Source: CAYSBE01 sp046309355
Lineage (GTDB): Bacteria > Bacteroidota > Bacteroidia > UKL13-3
NCBI GenBank assembly: GCA_046309355.1
Contig: JBKCPL010000031.1
Coordinates: forward strand, 62,001 to 126,000
Direction: 5' to 3'
Length of the DNA stretch: 64,000 nucleotides
Positions 46,710 to 55,673 of the stretch are shown in pieces (position 1 is the first letter of the stretch; every line of letters starts with the position of its first letter). Position numbers and translations under genes: made by a program. The notes under the pieces were generated by a model. It was not told where the DNA came from and searched no databases. It saw only the letters and a list, made by a program, of their open reading frames with translations.

Positions 46710-47654
46710 CTATCTTTCTATAGTTATATCCTTATAATCAAAGGTACATTGTGCACTACCCATTTTCAGCTTATGTACCCAGCGCTGAAACTCTTCTGAT
46801 TCCATATTCGAAGGTAACTTATATTTTTCAGTTGCAACTCCCGTATACAGGGTATTTGTGGAGGAAAGCATTGGGGATGGAATAGGTTGCTTAGAGAATA
46901 TAACAAACATTCGCAACTGCTCCCTGTACTTACCATCGCTTACATATGCACTTATGTTATGAAACCCTGCATTCTCAAATACATTATTACGTGAACTAAA
47001 GAATAGATAGTCTTCGTTGGCATTTACCGGCATTCCGTTTTCAAATTCGGTTGATGCTTTGTCGTAAGGTAAAAGTCGATAACTTTTACCATCAAACATA
47101 TCGTAATACACCATAAGGTAACCCGATTCGGGAGAGCGGAAATACAAATAGAACGGATCACCATGTTTGTAGACGGTTGCCTGGCAACGCCTAAACTCGT
47201 CCTCGCAGGGTGTAGGACGTGCAATAAAGTCTACTTTCGGTTCGGTTAGTTCCCTAACTCGTACTTTTAGTGTACATATTAACTCAACAATATCGGTTTT
47301 TTGACCTCCCAGTTTTACCGTTTGCCGTACTTCTTCAAATTGTTTATCGAGCACTTCCACTACTTCACCCTTTACAAATGTATTGGCTATGGTACTGAAC
47401 ATAGATTTTGTTTCGATGCGTGAACCGTTGTTGCTATTTTCTATGTAAGTAGAATTACCCTGTATAATAACCTTACCGAATGCTTTCTCAATGGCATTGA
47501 CTGTAGCCAGTTCTTCGGTTTTATTTTCAGCCTCTAGTCTGCTTTCATTTCGAGTCCATTCTCGCTGTGCTGTACCTGTTACAACAGCTATATTTTGTGC
47601 ATGTACATAATACGCCATGAATTCTATTACAAGAAGTAAACAAATTTTATGCAT
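46710..47654 (-). CDS. Exported DUF4384-like protein
   Basis: 314 residues from the ATG at 47654; a TTG at 47672 overlapping the upstream stop (TTGA) is the alternative. Signal peptide [20 protein letters not shown]. The N-terminal part ([27 protein letters not shown] helix and a strand with [13 protein letters not shown]) looks like the LPP20/FlgT domain. The C-terminal part has [20 protein letters not shown] and [17 protein letters not shown], typical of DUF4384, a domain often found with caspase or serine peptidase partners in bacteria. Function unknown. Confidence 0.75.
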   Translation of the reverse strand: MHKICLLLVIEFMAYYVHAQNIAVVTGTAQREWTRNESRLEAENKTEELATVNAIEKAFGKVIIQGNSTYIENSNNGSRIETKSMFSTIANTFVKGEVVEVLDKQFEEVRQTVKLGGQKTDIVELICTLKVRVRELTEPKVDFIARPTPCEDEFRRCQATVYKHGDPFYLYFRSPESGYLMVYYDMFDGKSYRLLPYDKASTEFENGMPVNANEDYLFFSSRNNVFENAGFHNISAYVSDGKYREQLRMFVIFSKQPIPSPMLSSTNTLYTGVATEKYKLPSNMESEEFQRWVHKLKMGSAQCTFDYKDITIER

Positions 47655-47668
47655 GCTAGTGGAGTGTT

Positions 47669-48283
47669 TCAATTGAGCGTTAGAAGTTTATCGAGTTGTT
47701 CGCCTGTCAGTTTATTTGAAGGGCTGTTCGCAATAACTGATTTAGCAGCTTCTACAGTTTGTTTCAAGGGATAGCATACGTGAACACTCACTTCATAGGT
47801 ATTGCCCTGCTGCCTGTATATTTTAAGTATCGGCTCAACATATCCAAGCCGTGTTGTTATGGTATTTTTGGTTTGCCTAACCAATTCACTAACCGATTGT
47901 AATTCGTCTTTCGCAATGCGGGCATTCGACAAATTGGCCTCCATGACTGAAATTAATGCCGACTCAATAAGACCGGCTACGGCTATTTTAGCAAATTCAA
48001 CCGCTTGTGCCTCAGCTACCGACTTTACATTGGCCGAAGCCTGTGCATCGGTAACTACATTTACAGACATTCCGCGCTCGTCTTTAAGGCGCTGTTTTTG
48101 CCAAACTGTACTAAGCTGCTCAGATAAAGGCAATGAGCCCGGGAAGGTAACCCAGCCTTCTTTTTCAAGTCGCTTCAACTCTTTCTTAAGTTCTTTTTGC
48201 TGAGCATCTGATTGTGCATAGGACTCCTGAGTATTGAATACCAATAAACATAGCCATACTAGCTGAAATATATATTTTTTCAT
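47669..48283 (-). CDS. Exported LPP20-like protein
   Basis: 204 residues from the ATG at 48283 (a start 35 codons upstream would put charged residues before the signal peptide). Signal peptide ends ESYAQ. The mature part begins with a Lys/Glu-rich helix, then GWVTFPGSLPLSEQL, and a helix-strand unit with NVKSVAEAQAVEFAKIAVAGL and YVEPILKIYRQQGNTYEVSVHVCYPL, resembling the LPP20 lipoprotein domain. It is the first gene of the six-gene cluster and is preceded by a candidate promoter. Confidence 0.6.
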   Translation of the reverse strand: MKKYIFQLVWLCLLVFNTQESYAQSDAQQKELKKELKRLEKEGWVTFPGSLPLSEQLSTVWQKQRLKDERGMSVNVVTDAQASANVKSVAEAQAVEFAKIAVAGLIESALISVMEANLSNARIAKDELQSVSELVRQTKNTITTRLGYVEPILKIYRQQGNTYEVSVHVCYPLKQTVEAAKSVIANSPSNKLTGEQLDKLLTLN

Positions 48284-48341
48284 ATTCATGAATATAAACT
48301 GCGTCATCAATTTTTTACGAAGACGTAATGTATTGAATACC

Positions 48342-48370
48342 CGAAAATAACAATTCTTTCCTATTGGCAA
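48342..48370 (-). promoter_or_regulatory. Candidate promoter of the caspase cluster
   Basis: On the minus strand TTG (48370-48368), 18-base spacer, TATTTTCG (48349-48342), one mismatch to TAnnTTTG. The start of the first gene is 59 bases downstream. Confidence 0.45.
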
Positions 48371-48405
48371 TAAAAAAAGAACCCACATTAAAAAGTCTTA
48401 ATCTC

Positions 48406-49380
48406 TTAGCTGATTCGGTTCATCAAATCCATAGCACTGTTTACCAGCAATCTTTTCCGGTCTTGTGAAACAGATATTTTCTCTAATTTTTCAAATGCTG
48501 ACTTCAGGTAATGCTCTTTGTGTGTTTCGCATACAGCTCGAATATCTAGTCTATTAAAAACATCTATCGTACCGTTAATTTTAGCAGCTAAGTCTGTAGA
48601 AAGCTGCCATCTGTCAAGCTCTTGATGGTCGTGCTCGGTTGCCCTGTTTCGGGCTTCTACCATGAGCAATGTTTTTTTATTGGCAGCAATATCGCCCCCG
48701 ATTGTTTTGCCTACACTGGACTCATCGCCAAATGTATCCAGCAAATCGTCCTGAATCTGAAATGCAATACCGATATTTTTTCCAAATTCATACATGCAAC
48801 TAGCATCGTGAGTGGATGCTCCTGCTGTGATTGCTCCTAATTGCAAGGCAGCTCCCAACAATACGGCTGTTTTTAAAGTTATCATCTGTATGTACTCGTC
48901 TACGCTTACCTGTTCTCGTTGTTCAAAATCCATGTCGAGTTGCTGACCTTCGCATACCCCGATAGCAGCCGCATTGAATACCTTCAGCAATTCGGGAAAC
49001 ACTGCAGCATCTGACTGCGACAGCAATTCAATGGCCTTTATCATCATCAAATCACCTGAAAGTATGGCAACAGTTTCGTTCCACTTCTTGTGTACGGTAG
49101 GCTTGCCTCTTCTCAATTCAGCTTTATCCATAATATCATCGTGAACCAAGGTGAAATTATGAAAAACTTCGACCGCTATGGACGTATGAAAAGCTTGCTC
49201 AGGCTTACCTCCAAAAAGGTCATTCGCCATCAATACAAGAACAGGCCTAAGGCGTTTGCCGCCTAGCGACATAAAATAATGTATAGGATCGTATAAGTTT
49301 GAAGGACTAGACCCAAAATTGTATCCGGCTAAGCGTTCCTCTACTAGGGTTTGTATTTGGCGGTAAGATGTAAAGTGCAT
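48406..49380 (-). CDS. Polyprenyl diphosphate synthase
   Basis: 324 residues of the trans-isoprenyl synthase family. The first aspartate-rich motif is LVHDDIMDKAELRRGKPTVH and the second is FQIQDDLLDTFGD; GGKRLRPVLVLM is the diphosphate-binding segment. Residues before the first motif (HNFTLVHDD) are aromatic/medium-sized, which suggests a short-chain product (farnesyl or geranylgeranyl diphosphate), but I cannot fix chain length. It uses IPP and DMAPP from the MEP pathway (see ispG in the same window). Next gene on this strand is 123 bases away and belongs to the caspase cluster. Confidence 0.92.
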   Translation of the reverse strand: MHFTSYRQIQTLVEERLAGYNFGSSPSNLYDPIHYFMSLGGKRLRPVLVLMANDLFGGKPEQAFHTSIAVEVFHNFTLVHDDIMDKAELRRGKPTVHKKWNETVAILSGDLMMIKAIELLSQSDAAVFPELLKVFNAAAIGVCEGQQLDMDFEQREQVSVDEYIQMITLKTAVLLGAALQLGAITAGASTHDASCMYEFGKNIGIAFQIQDDLLDTFGDESSVGKTIGGDIAANKKTLLMVEARNRATEHDHQELDRWQLSTDLAAKINGTIDVFNRLDIRAVCETHKEHYLKSAFEKLEKISVSQDRKRLLVNSAMDLMNRIS

Positions 49381-49399
49381 GTGGGTGTCTTAATCTGCA

Positions 49400-49436
49400 A
49401 TAAACAAAAAACGGAAGACAAAGTTGTCTTCCGTTT
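49400..49436 (-). terminator. Terminator of the thioredoxin gene
   Basis: A perfect 13-bp stem, AAACGGAAGACAA with TTGTCTTCCGTTT (49409-49421 and 49424-49436), two-base loop; on the minus strand it is followed by a T-rich tail. Confidence 0.9.
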
Positions 49437-49458
49437 AATAAATAAAGATTAGTTGCTG

Positions 49459-49779
49459 TTAAGCCAACTGTGCGTTCAGTTTATTGGCCAAAACATGTTT
49501 AGGTACTGCGCCTACTTGTTTATCTACCAGCTGACCGTTTTTAAAGAACAACAAAGCAGGAATACTCATAATACCATACATAGTAGCTACCTGTGGATTA
49601 AAATCTACGTTTAATTTCCCGATTATTGCTTTGCCATCGTATTCTTTAGCTAATTCTTCAACCACAGGACCTACCATGCGGCACGGCCCACACCATTCTG
49701 CCCAAAAATCAACAAGCACCGGTTTGTCTGATTCTAAAACAACTCTTTGAAAGTTGCCGTCTGTAATTTCTATTGCCAT
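49459..49779 (-). CDS. trxA: Thioredoxin
   Basis: 106 residues, standard thioredoxin. Active site WCGPC with C30 and C33, preceded by VLVDFWAE; the cis-Pro is in MSIPALLFFKNGQ. No signal peptide, so it works in the cytoplasm as a disulfide reductase. It has a strong terminator and is separated from dnaE by 99 bases on the same strand. Confidence 0.97.
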   Translation of the reverse strand: MAIEITDGNFQRVVLESDKPVLVDFWAEWCGPCRMVGPVVEELAKEYDGKAIIGKLNVDFNPQVATMYGIMSIPALLFFKNGQLVDKQVGAVPKHVLANKLNAQLA

Positions 49780-49878
49780 ATTCTTTTTTATTTAAATCTG
49801 TGTTATTCGGTGCGCAATTTATAATCCAATCGTCAAGATAACACATATTGGCAGTCATTGTTTGTCCACCTGCTGTGT

Positions 49879-52800
49879 TCATTTTATTTTATAACTGATG
49901 TCGAGCTGATTAAGTGACGTTATAAACTCGTTAGTAAATGACACTTTATATTTTGTTGAACTAGTTGATACCGCTAACTTTTGCTCATCATCATGCACAT
50001 TTATTTTAATGCCCACACCTCCTTTATTATTCTCCAGCAGGTGTGTAAACTGTTGAATAAACGGCTTATCAATCTGTTCCGATTTTACAGTCAAAGTGAC
50101 ACGTTGCAACAGCTTTTCCCTAACCTCGGGCAAAAGGATTATCTGATTTACTTTGAACTCATACTGATCGGTAGAGTTAAACCTTAGGCGCATGGCACCT
50201 TTTATGTGCAGCATATGTCCCGATGCTATCAGGTGTTTAAATTTCAGGTAATCTTCGCTCCACATGGTAATTCGGTACGAATCGGTATAGTCTTCCAGCG
50301 TAAAATTAGCGTAGGGCTTATTGTTTTTCGAAATTTTCTCGAACACCTCTGTGACTATTCCTGCAATGGATACCTCTTTGTTTCGGATGTTGGCCAATTC
50401 AATAAGCGGAGTAATATTAAAGTGAGTAAACTCAAATCTATAGTCATCAAGCGGGTGACCAGATAAGTACATGCCAATTACTTCTTTCTCACGCCTGAGT
50501 TTTTCCATTAAACTCCAAGTCTCGCAAGGTTGAATGACCGGTGTAGCCAATTGCACAGTGCTTCCGCCTCCAAACAACGATTGCTGATTGGCAGCTTGAT
50601 TGGTTTGCAGTGCATTGGCATATTTTATAGCTTTCTCGATTAGGTTTGGTTCTTCACCGGTTTCTGGGAAAAAGTACTGTGCCCGATGTATGTTTTCAAA
50701 GCAATCGAATGCACCGGCCAATGCCAGCACCTCAAAGTTGCGCTTGTTTACGGTTCGTAAGTTTACCCGTGTGGTAAGTTCAAAAATGCTGCTGTAGGGA
50801 CCATTCTGCTCACGCTCGGCTATAATTTCGGCAACGGCTGCCTCACCCACTCCTTTAATACCCATTAGGCCAAAACGTATTTCGCCTTTCTTATTGGGTG
50901 AAAATTTTTCGAGCGATTCATTAATATCCGGACCTAATACAGGAATACCCATACGTTTACATTCTTCCATGAAGAACGTAACTTTATCAATATTGCTCTG
51001 GTTGTGGGTGAGCACACAGGACATGTATTCAGCCGGATAATGCGCTTTCAGATAACCGGTTTGAAAGGCCACAAATGCGTAGCATGTAGAATGCGATTTG
51101 TTAAATGCATACGAGGCAAAAGCTTCCCAGTCAGTCCACACTTTTTCAAGTACCGTTTTGTCATGACCAAGTTCCACAGCGCCTTTCAAAAAAGTTTCTT
51201 TCAGGCTATCGAGTGTGCCTTTATCTTTTTTGCCCATCGCTTTTCGCAGGGTATCGGCCTGCCCCTTCGAGAAACCGGCCAGCTTTTGCGAAAGCAACAT
51301 TACCTGTTCCTGATACACTGTGATACCGTATGTATCTTTCAGGATTTCTTCCATAGCTGCTATATCATAAGCCACCTGCTGCTTGCCATGTTTTCGGGCA
51401 ATGTAATCAGGAATGTAAGCCAATGGACCCGGCCTGTAAAGCGCGTTCATGGCTATTAAATCCTCAAAACGGTCGGGCTTCAGCTCCTTCAGGTATTTTT
51501 GCATTCCTGTACTTTCAAACTGAAACGTTCCGTTGGTTTCTCCACGGGCAAAAAGCTGAAGTGTTTTTTCATCATTCAGCGGAATAGCATCAATATCCAA
51601 ATCTATTCCGTGGTTGTGCTTAATCAGTTTTAGCGTATCCTTTATAATGGATAGGTTTTTTAAACCCAGAAAATCCATTTTTATTACGCCTGCATCTTCT
51701 ATAACTTTTCCTTCGTACTGTGTGATCAGCAGGTTTACGTCTTTAACAGTTGCAACGGGAACTATTTCAGTCAGGTCTTTCGGAGCAATGATAATTCCGG
51801 CTGCATGTATGCCTGTTCCACGTACAGAGCCTTCCAGTACCAGCGCTTCTTTCAGTACCTCCGATCTTAAATCTTTGCCTGCGTATATTTCGCGCAATTT
51901 CTTTACATCGTCCAGCTCTTCTGATGCAAGCGTTTCTTCTTCTTTCAGGCTTTTCTCTCCTTCCAGCGGAGCATGCAAAACCCTATCCAGGCTAATGCCC
52001 GGCTTTTCGGGAACGAGCTTTGCCAGTATGTTCGACTCGGCAAGTGGCAAATCAAGTACTCGGGCCACATCCTTAATACTCATCTTAGCAGCCATTGAGC
52101 CGTAGGTAACAATGTGTGCCACCTGATTTTTGCCGTATTTGTCCACCACATAATCAATAACCCGCTGTCTGCCTTCGTCATCAAAGTCGGTATCAATATC
52201 GGGCATCGATTTACGTTCGGGGTTTAAGAATCGTTCGAACAGCAAGTCGTACTTTATCGGATCTATATTTGTTATACCAATGCAATACGCTACAGCCGAC
52301 CCGGCAGCTGAACCCCGACCGGGCCCGACAAATACCCCCATATCTCGACCGGCTTTAATAAAATCGGATACAATTAAAAAATAGCCTGCAAAACCCATCG
52401 TGCGAATGGTGTGCAATTCAAATTTAATACGCTCTTCTATTTCCGGAGTTAGTTCTTTGTACCGTTCGCGTGCTCCAGTCCATGTTAGATGTTCGAGGTA
52501 ATCATCCTGTGATAAAAATCCTTCAGGCAACGGGAAATTAGGCAACAGTATATCACGCTTCAAATCAAGTAACTCTACTTTATCAACAATAAGGTTCGTG
52601 TTATCAATGGCCTCGGGTATATCTGAAAACAGATCAGACATTTCCTGGGTGGTTTTGAAGTAAAACTGATCGTTGGCAAACGCAAAACGCTTGCCCTTCC
52701 CTATGGTATCTTCATCGGCAAATTCCTTAACGCTGGGTGTACTTTTTTTCTCTCCGGTATTAATACATAACAATATATCGTGTGCATTGTAATCCTTCTG

Positions 52801-53457
52801 GTCTACATAATGCGAATCGTTGGATGCAATAACCGGAACATTGTATTTAGCAGCAAAACGAAGCAATACCTCGTTCACTTTAGTTTGTTCAGGAATATTG
52901 TGGCGCTGCAATTCAACATAGTAATCATCGCCAAACAGATTAAGCCACCATTTAAATTCTTCTTCTGCTTCAACCTCGCCTTTTTTAAGTATCGTTTTGG
53001 GAACGGATGCACCTATGCAACATGTAGTGGCAATTAATCCTTCATGATATGTAAGTATTAGCTCTTTATCAATGCGTGGATATTTCCCATACAGGCCTTC
53101 CATGTAACCAAGCGAGCATAGTTTTATGAGATTTCGGTAACCTTGCTCATTTTTGGCCAGCAGCAATTGATGGTAGCGTATGTCCTTATCTTCTTTGGTA
53201 AAACTTCTTTTATGCCTGTCGGTTACTACATAAAACTCACAACCAACTACAGGTTTAACCAGAGGTTTGCCGTCAGCTCCTTTATGTTTATAGGCCTCGG
53301 CAACAAACTTAAATGCCCCGAACATATTGCCGTGGTCGGTTATGGCTATGGCAGGCATCTGGTCGGCCAGGGCTTTTTTATACAATTTACCAATATTGGC
53401 TGCTCCATCTAACAGCGAGAATTGTGTGTGAACATGCAGGTGAGAAAATGATGGCAT
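49879..53457 (-). CDS. dnaE: DNA polymerase III alpha subunit
   Basis: 1192 residues from the ATG at 53457; an in-frame start 34 codons upstream would add a non-conserved extension before the PHP domain. The N-terminal PHP domain begins HLHVHTQFSLLDGAANI. The palm has GPGRGSAAGSAVAYCIG and the catalytic aspartates D420 and D422 in MPDIDTDFDDEG. The tail carries an OB fold (VSIAGIVTEVFEKISKNNKPYANFTLEDYTD). It is the replicative polymerase of the C family. The divergent T9SS gene starts 220 bases away. Confidence 0.97.
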   Translation of the reverse strand: MPSFSHLHVHTQFSLLDGAANIGKLYKKALADQMPAIAITDHGNMFGAFKFVAEAYKHKGADGKPLVKPVVGCEFYVVTDRHKRSFTKEDKDIRYHQLLLAKNEQGYRNLIKLCSLGYMEGLYGKYPRIDKELILTYHEGLIATTCCIGASVPKTILKKGEVEAEEEFKWWLNLFGDDYYVELQRHNIPEQTKVNEVLLRFAAKYNVPVIASNDSHYVDQKDYNAHDILLCINTGEKKSTPSVKEFADEDTIGKGKRFAFANDQFYFKTTQEMSDLFSDIPEAIDNTNLIVDKVELLDLKRDILLPNFPLPEGFLSQDDYLEHLTWTGARERYKELTPEIEERIKFELHTIRTMGFAGYFLIVSDFIKAGRDMGVFVGPGRGSAAGSAVAYCIGITNIDPIKYDLLFERFLNPERKSMPDIDTDFDDEGRQRVIDYVVDKYGKNQVAHIVTYGSMAAKMSIKDVARVLDLPLAESNILAKLVPEKPGISLDRVLHAPLEGEKSLKEEETLASEELDDVKKLREIYAGKDLRSEVLKEALVLEGSVRGTGIHAAGIIIAPKDLTEIVPVATVKDVNLLITQYEGKVIEDAGVIKMDFLGLKNLSIIKDTLKLIKHNHGIDLDIDAIPLNDEKTLQLFARGETNGTFQFESTGMQKYLKELKPDRFEDLIAMNALYRPGPLAYIPDYIARKHGKQQVAYDIAAMEEILKDTYGITVYQEQVMLLSQKLAGFSKGQADTLRKAMGKKDKGTLDSLKETFLKGAVELGHDKTVLEKVWTDWEAFASYAFNKSHSTCYAFVAFQTGYLKAHYPAEYMSCVLTHNQSNIDKVTFFMEECKRMGIPVLGPDINESLEKFSPNKKGEIRFGLMGIKGVGEAAVAEIIAEREQNGPYSSIFELTTRVNLRTVNKRNFEVLALAGAFDCFENIHRAQYFFPETGEEPNLIEKAIKYANALQTNQAANQQSLFGGGSTVQLATPVIQPCETWSLMEKLRREKEVIGMYLSGHPLDDYRFEFTHFNITPLIELANIRNKEVSIAGIVTEVFEKISKNNKPYANFTLEDYTDSYRITMWSEDYLKFKHLIASGHMLHIKGAMRLRFNSTDQYEFKVNQIILLPEVREKLLQRVTLTVKSEQIDKPFIQQFTHLLENNKGGVGIKINVHDDEQKLAVSTSSTKYKVSFTNEFITSLNQLDISYKIK

Positions 53458-53611
53458 TTGAAATGTGTATAGAACTGGCGAAATTACAGAAACCAAAAGT
53501 TTATTAAAGTGGTGTTGATAATTGGTTAAATAGTTATGTGAGCGGTGTGAATAGCACACGTAAAATATACAATATATTGCTAACCAACATTTTATTAAAA
53601 TTCAATCGCTT

Positions 53612-53640
53612 TTGTTTTTTATGAAAGTTCAATAGTTTTG
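53612..53640 (+). promoter_or_regulatory. Promoter of the T9SS cargo gene at 53677
   Basis: TTG at 53612-53614, 18-base spacer, TAGTTTTG at 53633-53640, a perfect consensus match, 37 bases before the ATG. Confidence 0.7.
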
Positions 53641-53676
53641 ACATTCAGAAAAATCTTAACAATTAATTTATACATC

Positions 53677-55563
53677 ATGAAAAAAATCTACTTCGTTGGA
53701 TTACTCGCAGCATGTGCCAATGCATTTGCACAGGCTCCTAAAGTAAGCTCTACTATTACCGATGCAGTTTCTACCGTACAGCCGGTAAAAGACCATGTAT
53801 CGCCATCACCGGTGCGTGTAAATCCGGACAACCGTGTTTTTCCGTCTACTTATTTCGGCAAAAGTGCGCGTATTACAAAAATTGGCACTACGCAGAACGA
53901 CCAGCAAACAAACGCTGCTATCTATAGACGCATTGAGGTGTTGCCTGAAGGCAAGATGTCTGCTTCTTGGACAACCTCAACTGACCAGTCGCCATACGTA
54001 CAACGCGGATCAGGATACAACCATGCAGGAAGCAACGGCTGGGGACCTGTTTCTGATATCCGAATTGAGCCAGAACGTGCAGGTTTCCCGAACTACGCAT
54101 TTAACCCCACCACCAATGAGGAAATAATTACCTCTCACATTGTAAAAGCTCAAGGTACAACTAATGCAGGTGCAGCGGGTGGATTACTAATGAATAAATC
54201 AGCAGTAGGCTCACGTACTTGGACTACTACAACCATTTTAGACACAACTGTAACTATTCCCGGAATTCTATGGAACCGCACAGCCATTTCAGGTGATTAT
54301 ATGCATGTAGTTGCATCGTATACCGACTCATCGGCACAGCAACCAACACGTGTGGTAATGGGCGGAGTTCGTACGCCACAAGTTTACTCGCGTTACAAAT
54401 TCAGCACCGATACCTGGGAAGTAAAAAATCAATTGCTTCCTGGTTATGACAATACACGTTACTACGCAGGTGGTGGCGATAATTACAGCATTGATGCTGT
54501 TGGATCAAACGTTGCCGTACTTATTGGCGGATTAACTGATGATTTGACATTGTGGAAATCTACGGATAACGGTACAAACTGGACTAAAACTATTATCGAT
54601 TCATTCCCGGTTGCAGCTTACAACTACAAAATGTTAGTTGATACTTCCATATCAAATGACGGTGGAGTTCACCTGTTGCTTGACAATTCAGGTAAAGCAC
54701 ATTGCTTCTGGCCAATTGCTCGTGTATTAGATGTTGACACCAACGATGAAAGCATCAGCTATTTCCCAGGCCAAACTCAGCTTCGCTACTGGCAAGAAGG
54801 CTGGCCTATTGACACATTCCGTGTTGTAGGTGGTGGCATGGATGAAGATAATGACGGCCAATATTCTCTTGGTTCATCGTGGAATGCAACAGGTGCTCGC
54901 TACGGCAACCATTCTATTGTTACCATGCCTTATTCGGGTATTACTGCTAATGGACATATTTACATGATTTATTCAGCCCTTACTGAAAAAGATGAGGCAA
55001 CTGACGGACGTAATTACCGCGATGTGTATGTTAGCCGTTCGGTTGATGGCGGTGAGACCTGGCAAGGACCTGTTAACCTTACTTCATGGATAGGTCTTAA
55101 CGTAGAGCAAATTTTTGCATCGATGGCCAAAACCGTTAACGATAAACTACACATCACATTTATGCAAAAAACAAGTATAGGTCGCTACGATGCAACAAAT
55201 AACCCTGGTGCAGTAGGCCCTTACGATATTTATTACATGAGTGTAGATACTGCTGATTTGTTTGCTAGCGGTGGTGTATTAAGCACTAAAAAAGCAGTTG
55301 CCGATGTGATGTCAGTTGAACAAAACTTCCCTAATCCGTTCAGTGAGTATACCAGCATAGCTGTTACATTCAAAAACACTACGGATGCCGTTGTGCGTGT
55401 TACCGATATCATGGGCCGCGAAATGCTGGTGAAAGAATTTAAAAATCTATCAGCAGGCAAATCTGTACTCGACCTAAATCTTGGAAACATTCCGGCAGGT
55501 GTATATATGTATACTATTTCTGCCGATGGCGTAGAGGTTACGAACCGTATGATGGTTAAATAA
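53677..55563 (+). CDS. T9SS cargo protein with sialidase-like repeats
   Basis: 628 residues from the ATG at 53677. Signal peptide ends ANAFAQ. The body has BNR/Asp-box-like pieces (STDNGTNWTK, SVDGGETWQGP), the Ser-x-Asp-x-Gly-x-x-Trp motif found in sialidases and beta-propellers, so the fold is probably a propeller. The C-terminal 75 residues are a T9SS type A domain (NFPNPFSEYTSIAVTF, GVYMYTI, MMVK). No catalytic Asp/Tyr/Glu set can be confirmed, so enzymatic function is uncertain. Single gene with strong promoter and terminator, which suggests high expression. Confidence 0.8.
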   Translation: MKKIYFVGLLAACANAFAQAPKVSSTITDAVSTVQPVKDHVSPSPVRVNPDNRVFPSTYFGKSARITKIGTTQNDQQTNAAIYRRIEVLPEGKMSASWTTSTDQSPYVQRGSGYNHAGSNGWGPVSDIRIEPERAGFPNYAFNPTTNEEIITSHIVKAQGTTNAGAAGGLLMNKSAVGSRTWTTTTILDTTVTIPGILWNRTAISGDYMHVVASYTDSSAQQPTRVVMGGVRTPQVYSRYKFSTDTWEVKNQLLPGYDNTRYYAGGGDNYSIDAVGSNVAVLIGGLTDDLTLWKSTDNGTNWTKTIIDSFPVAAYNYKMLVDTSISNDGGVHLLLDNSGKAHCFWPIARVLDVDTNDESISYFPGQTQLRYWQEGWPIDTFRVVGGGMDEDNDGQYSLGSSWNATGARYGNHSIVTMPYSGITANGHIYMIYSALTEKDEATDGRNYRDVYVSRSVDGGETWQGPVNLTSWIGLNVEQIFASMAKTVNDKLHITFMQKTSIGRYDATNNPGAVGPYDIYYMSVDTADLFASGGVLSTKKAVADVMSVEQNFPNPFSEYTSIAVTFKNTTDAVVRVTDIMGREMLVKEFKNLSAGKSVLDLNLGNIPAGVYMYTISADGVEVTNRMMVK

Positions 55564-55586
55564 TTCTCTTTTGCGAATACATACTC

Positions 55587-55627
55587 AGAAAGGCACTTGT
55601 TATCCAACAAGTGCCTTTCTTTTTTTT
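55587..55627 (+). terminator. Terminator after the T9SS cargo gene
   Basis: A perfect 15-bp stem, AGAAAGGCACTTGTT with its complement, loop ATCC, ending in about ten T residues. Very strong intrinsic terminator. Confidence 0.94.
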
Positions 55628-55673
55628 AGGTCTATGCTTTGTAACGCTAAAATGCAGCACAACTAACCAGTTC

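Noticed and set aside
39154..48283. Defence island with CRISPR or gasdermin-type effectors
   Set aside because: No Cas, gasdermin-like, toxin or nuclease gene is present; all products are predicted exported, unlike known cytoplasmic defence systems.
53513..53521. TTATCAACA-like 9-mer upstream of dnaE
   Set aside because: An isolated single match in AT-rich DNA; not enough for an origin call.
53458..53559. 34-residue N-terminal extension of DnaE
   Set aside because: The PHP domain starts directly at MPSFSHLHVHTQFS; the extension is not conserved in type and covers the promoter region.
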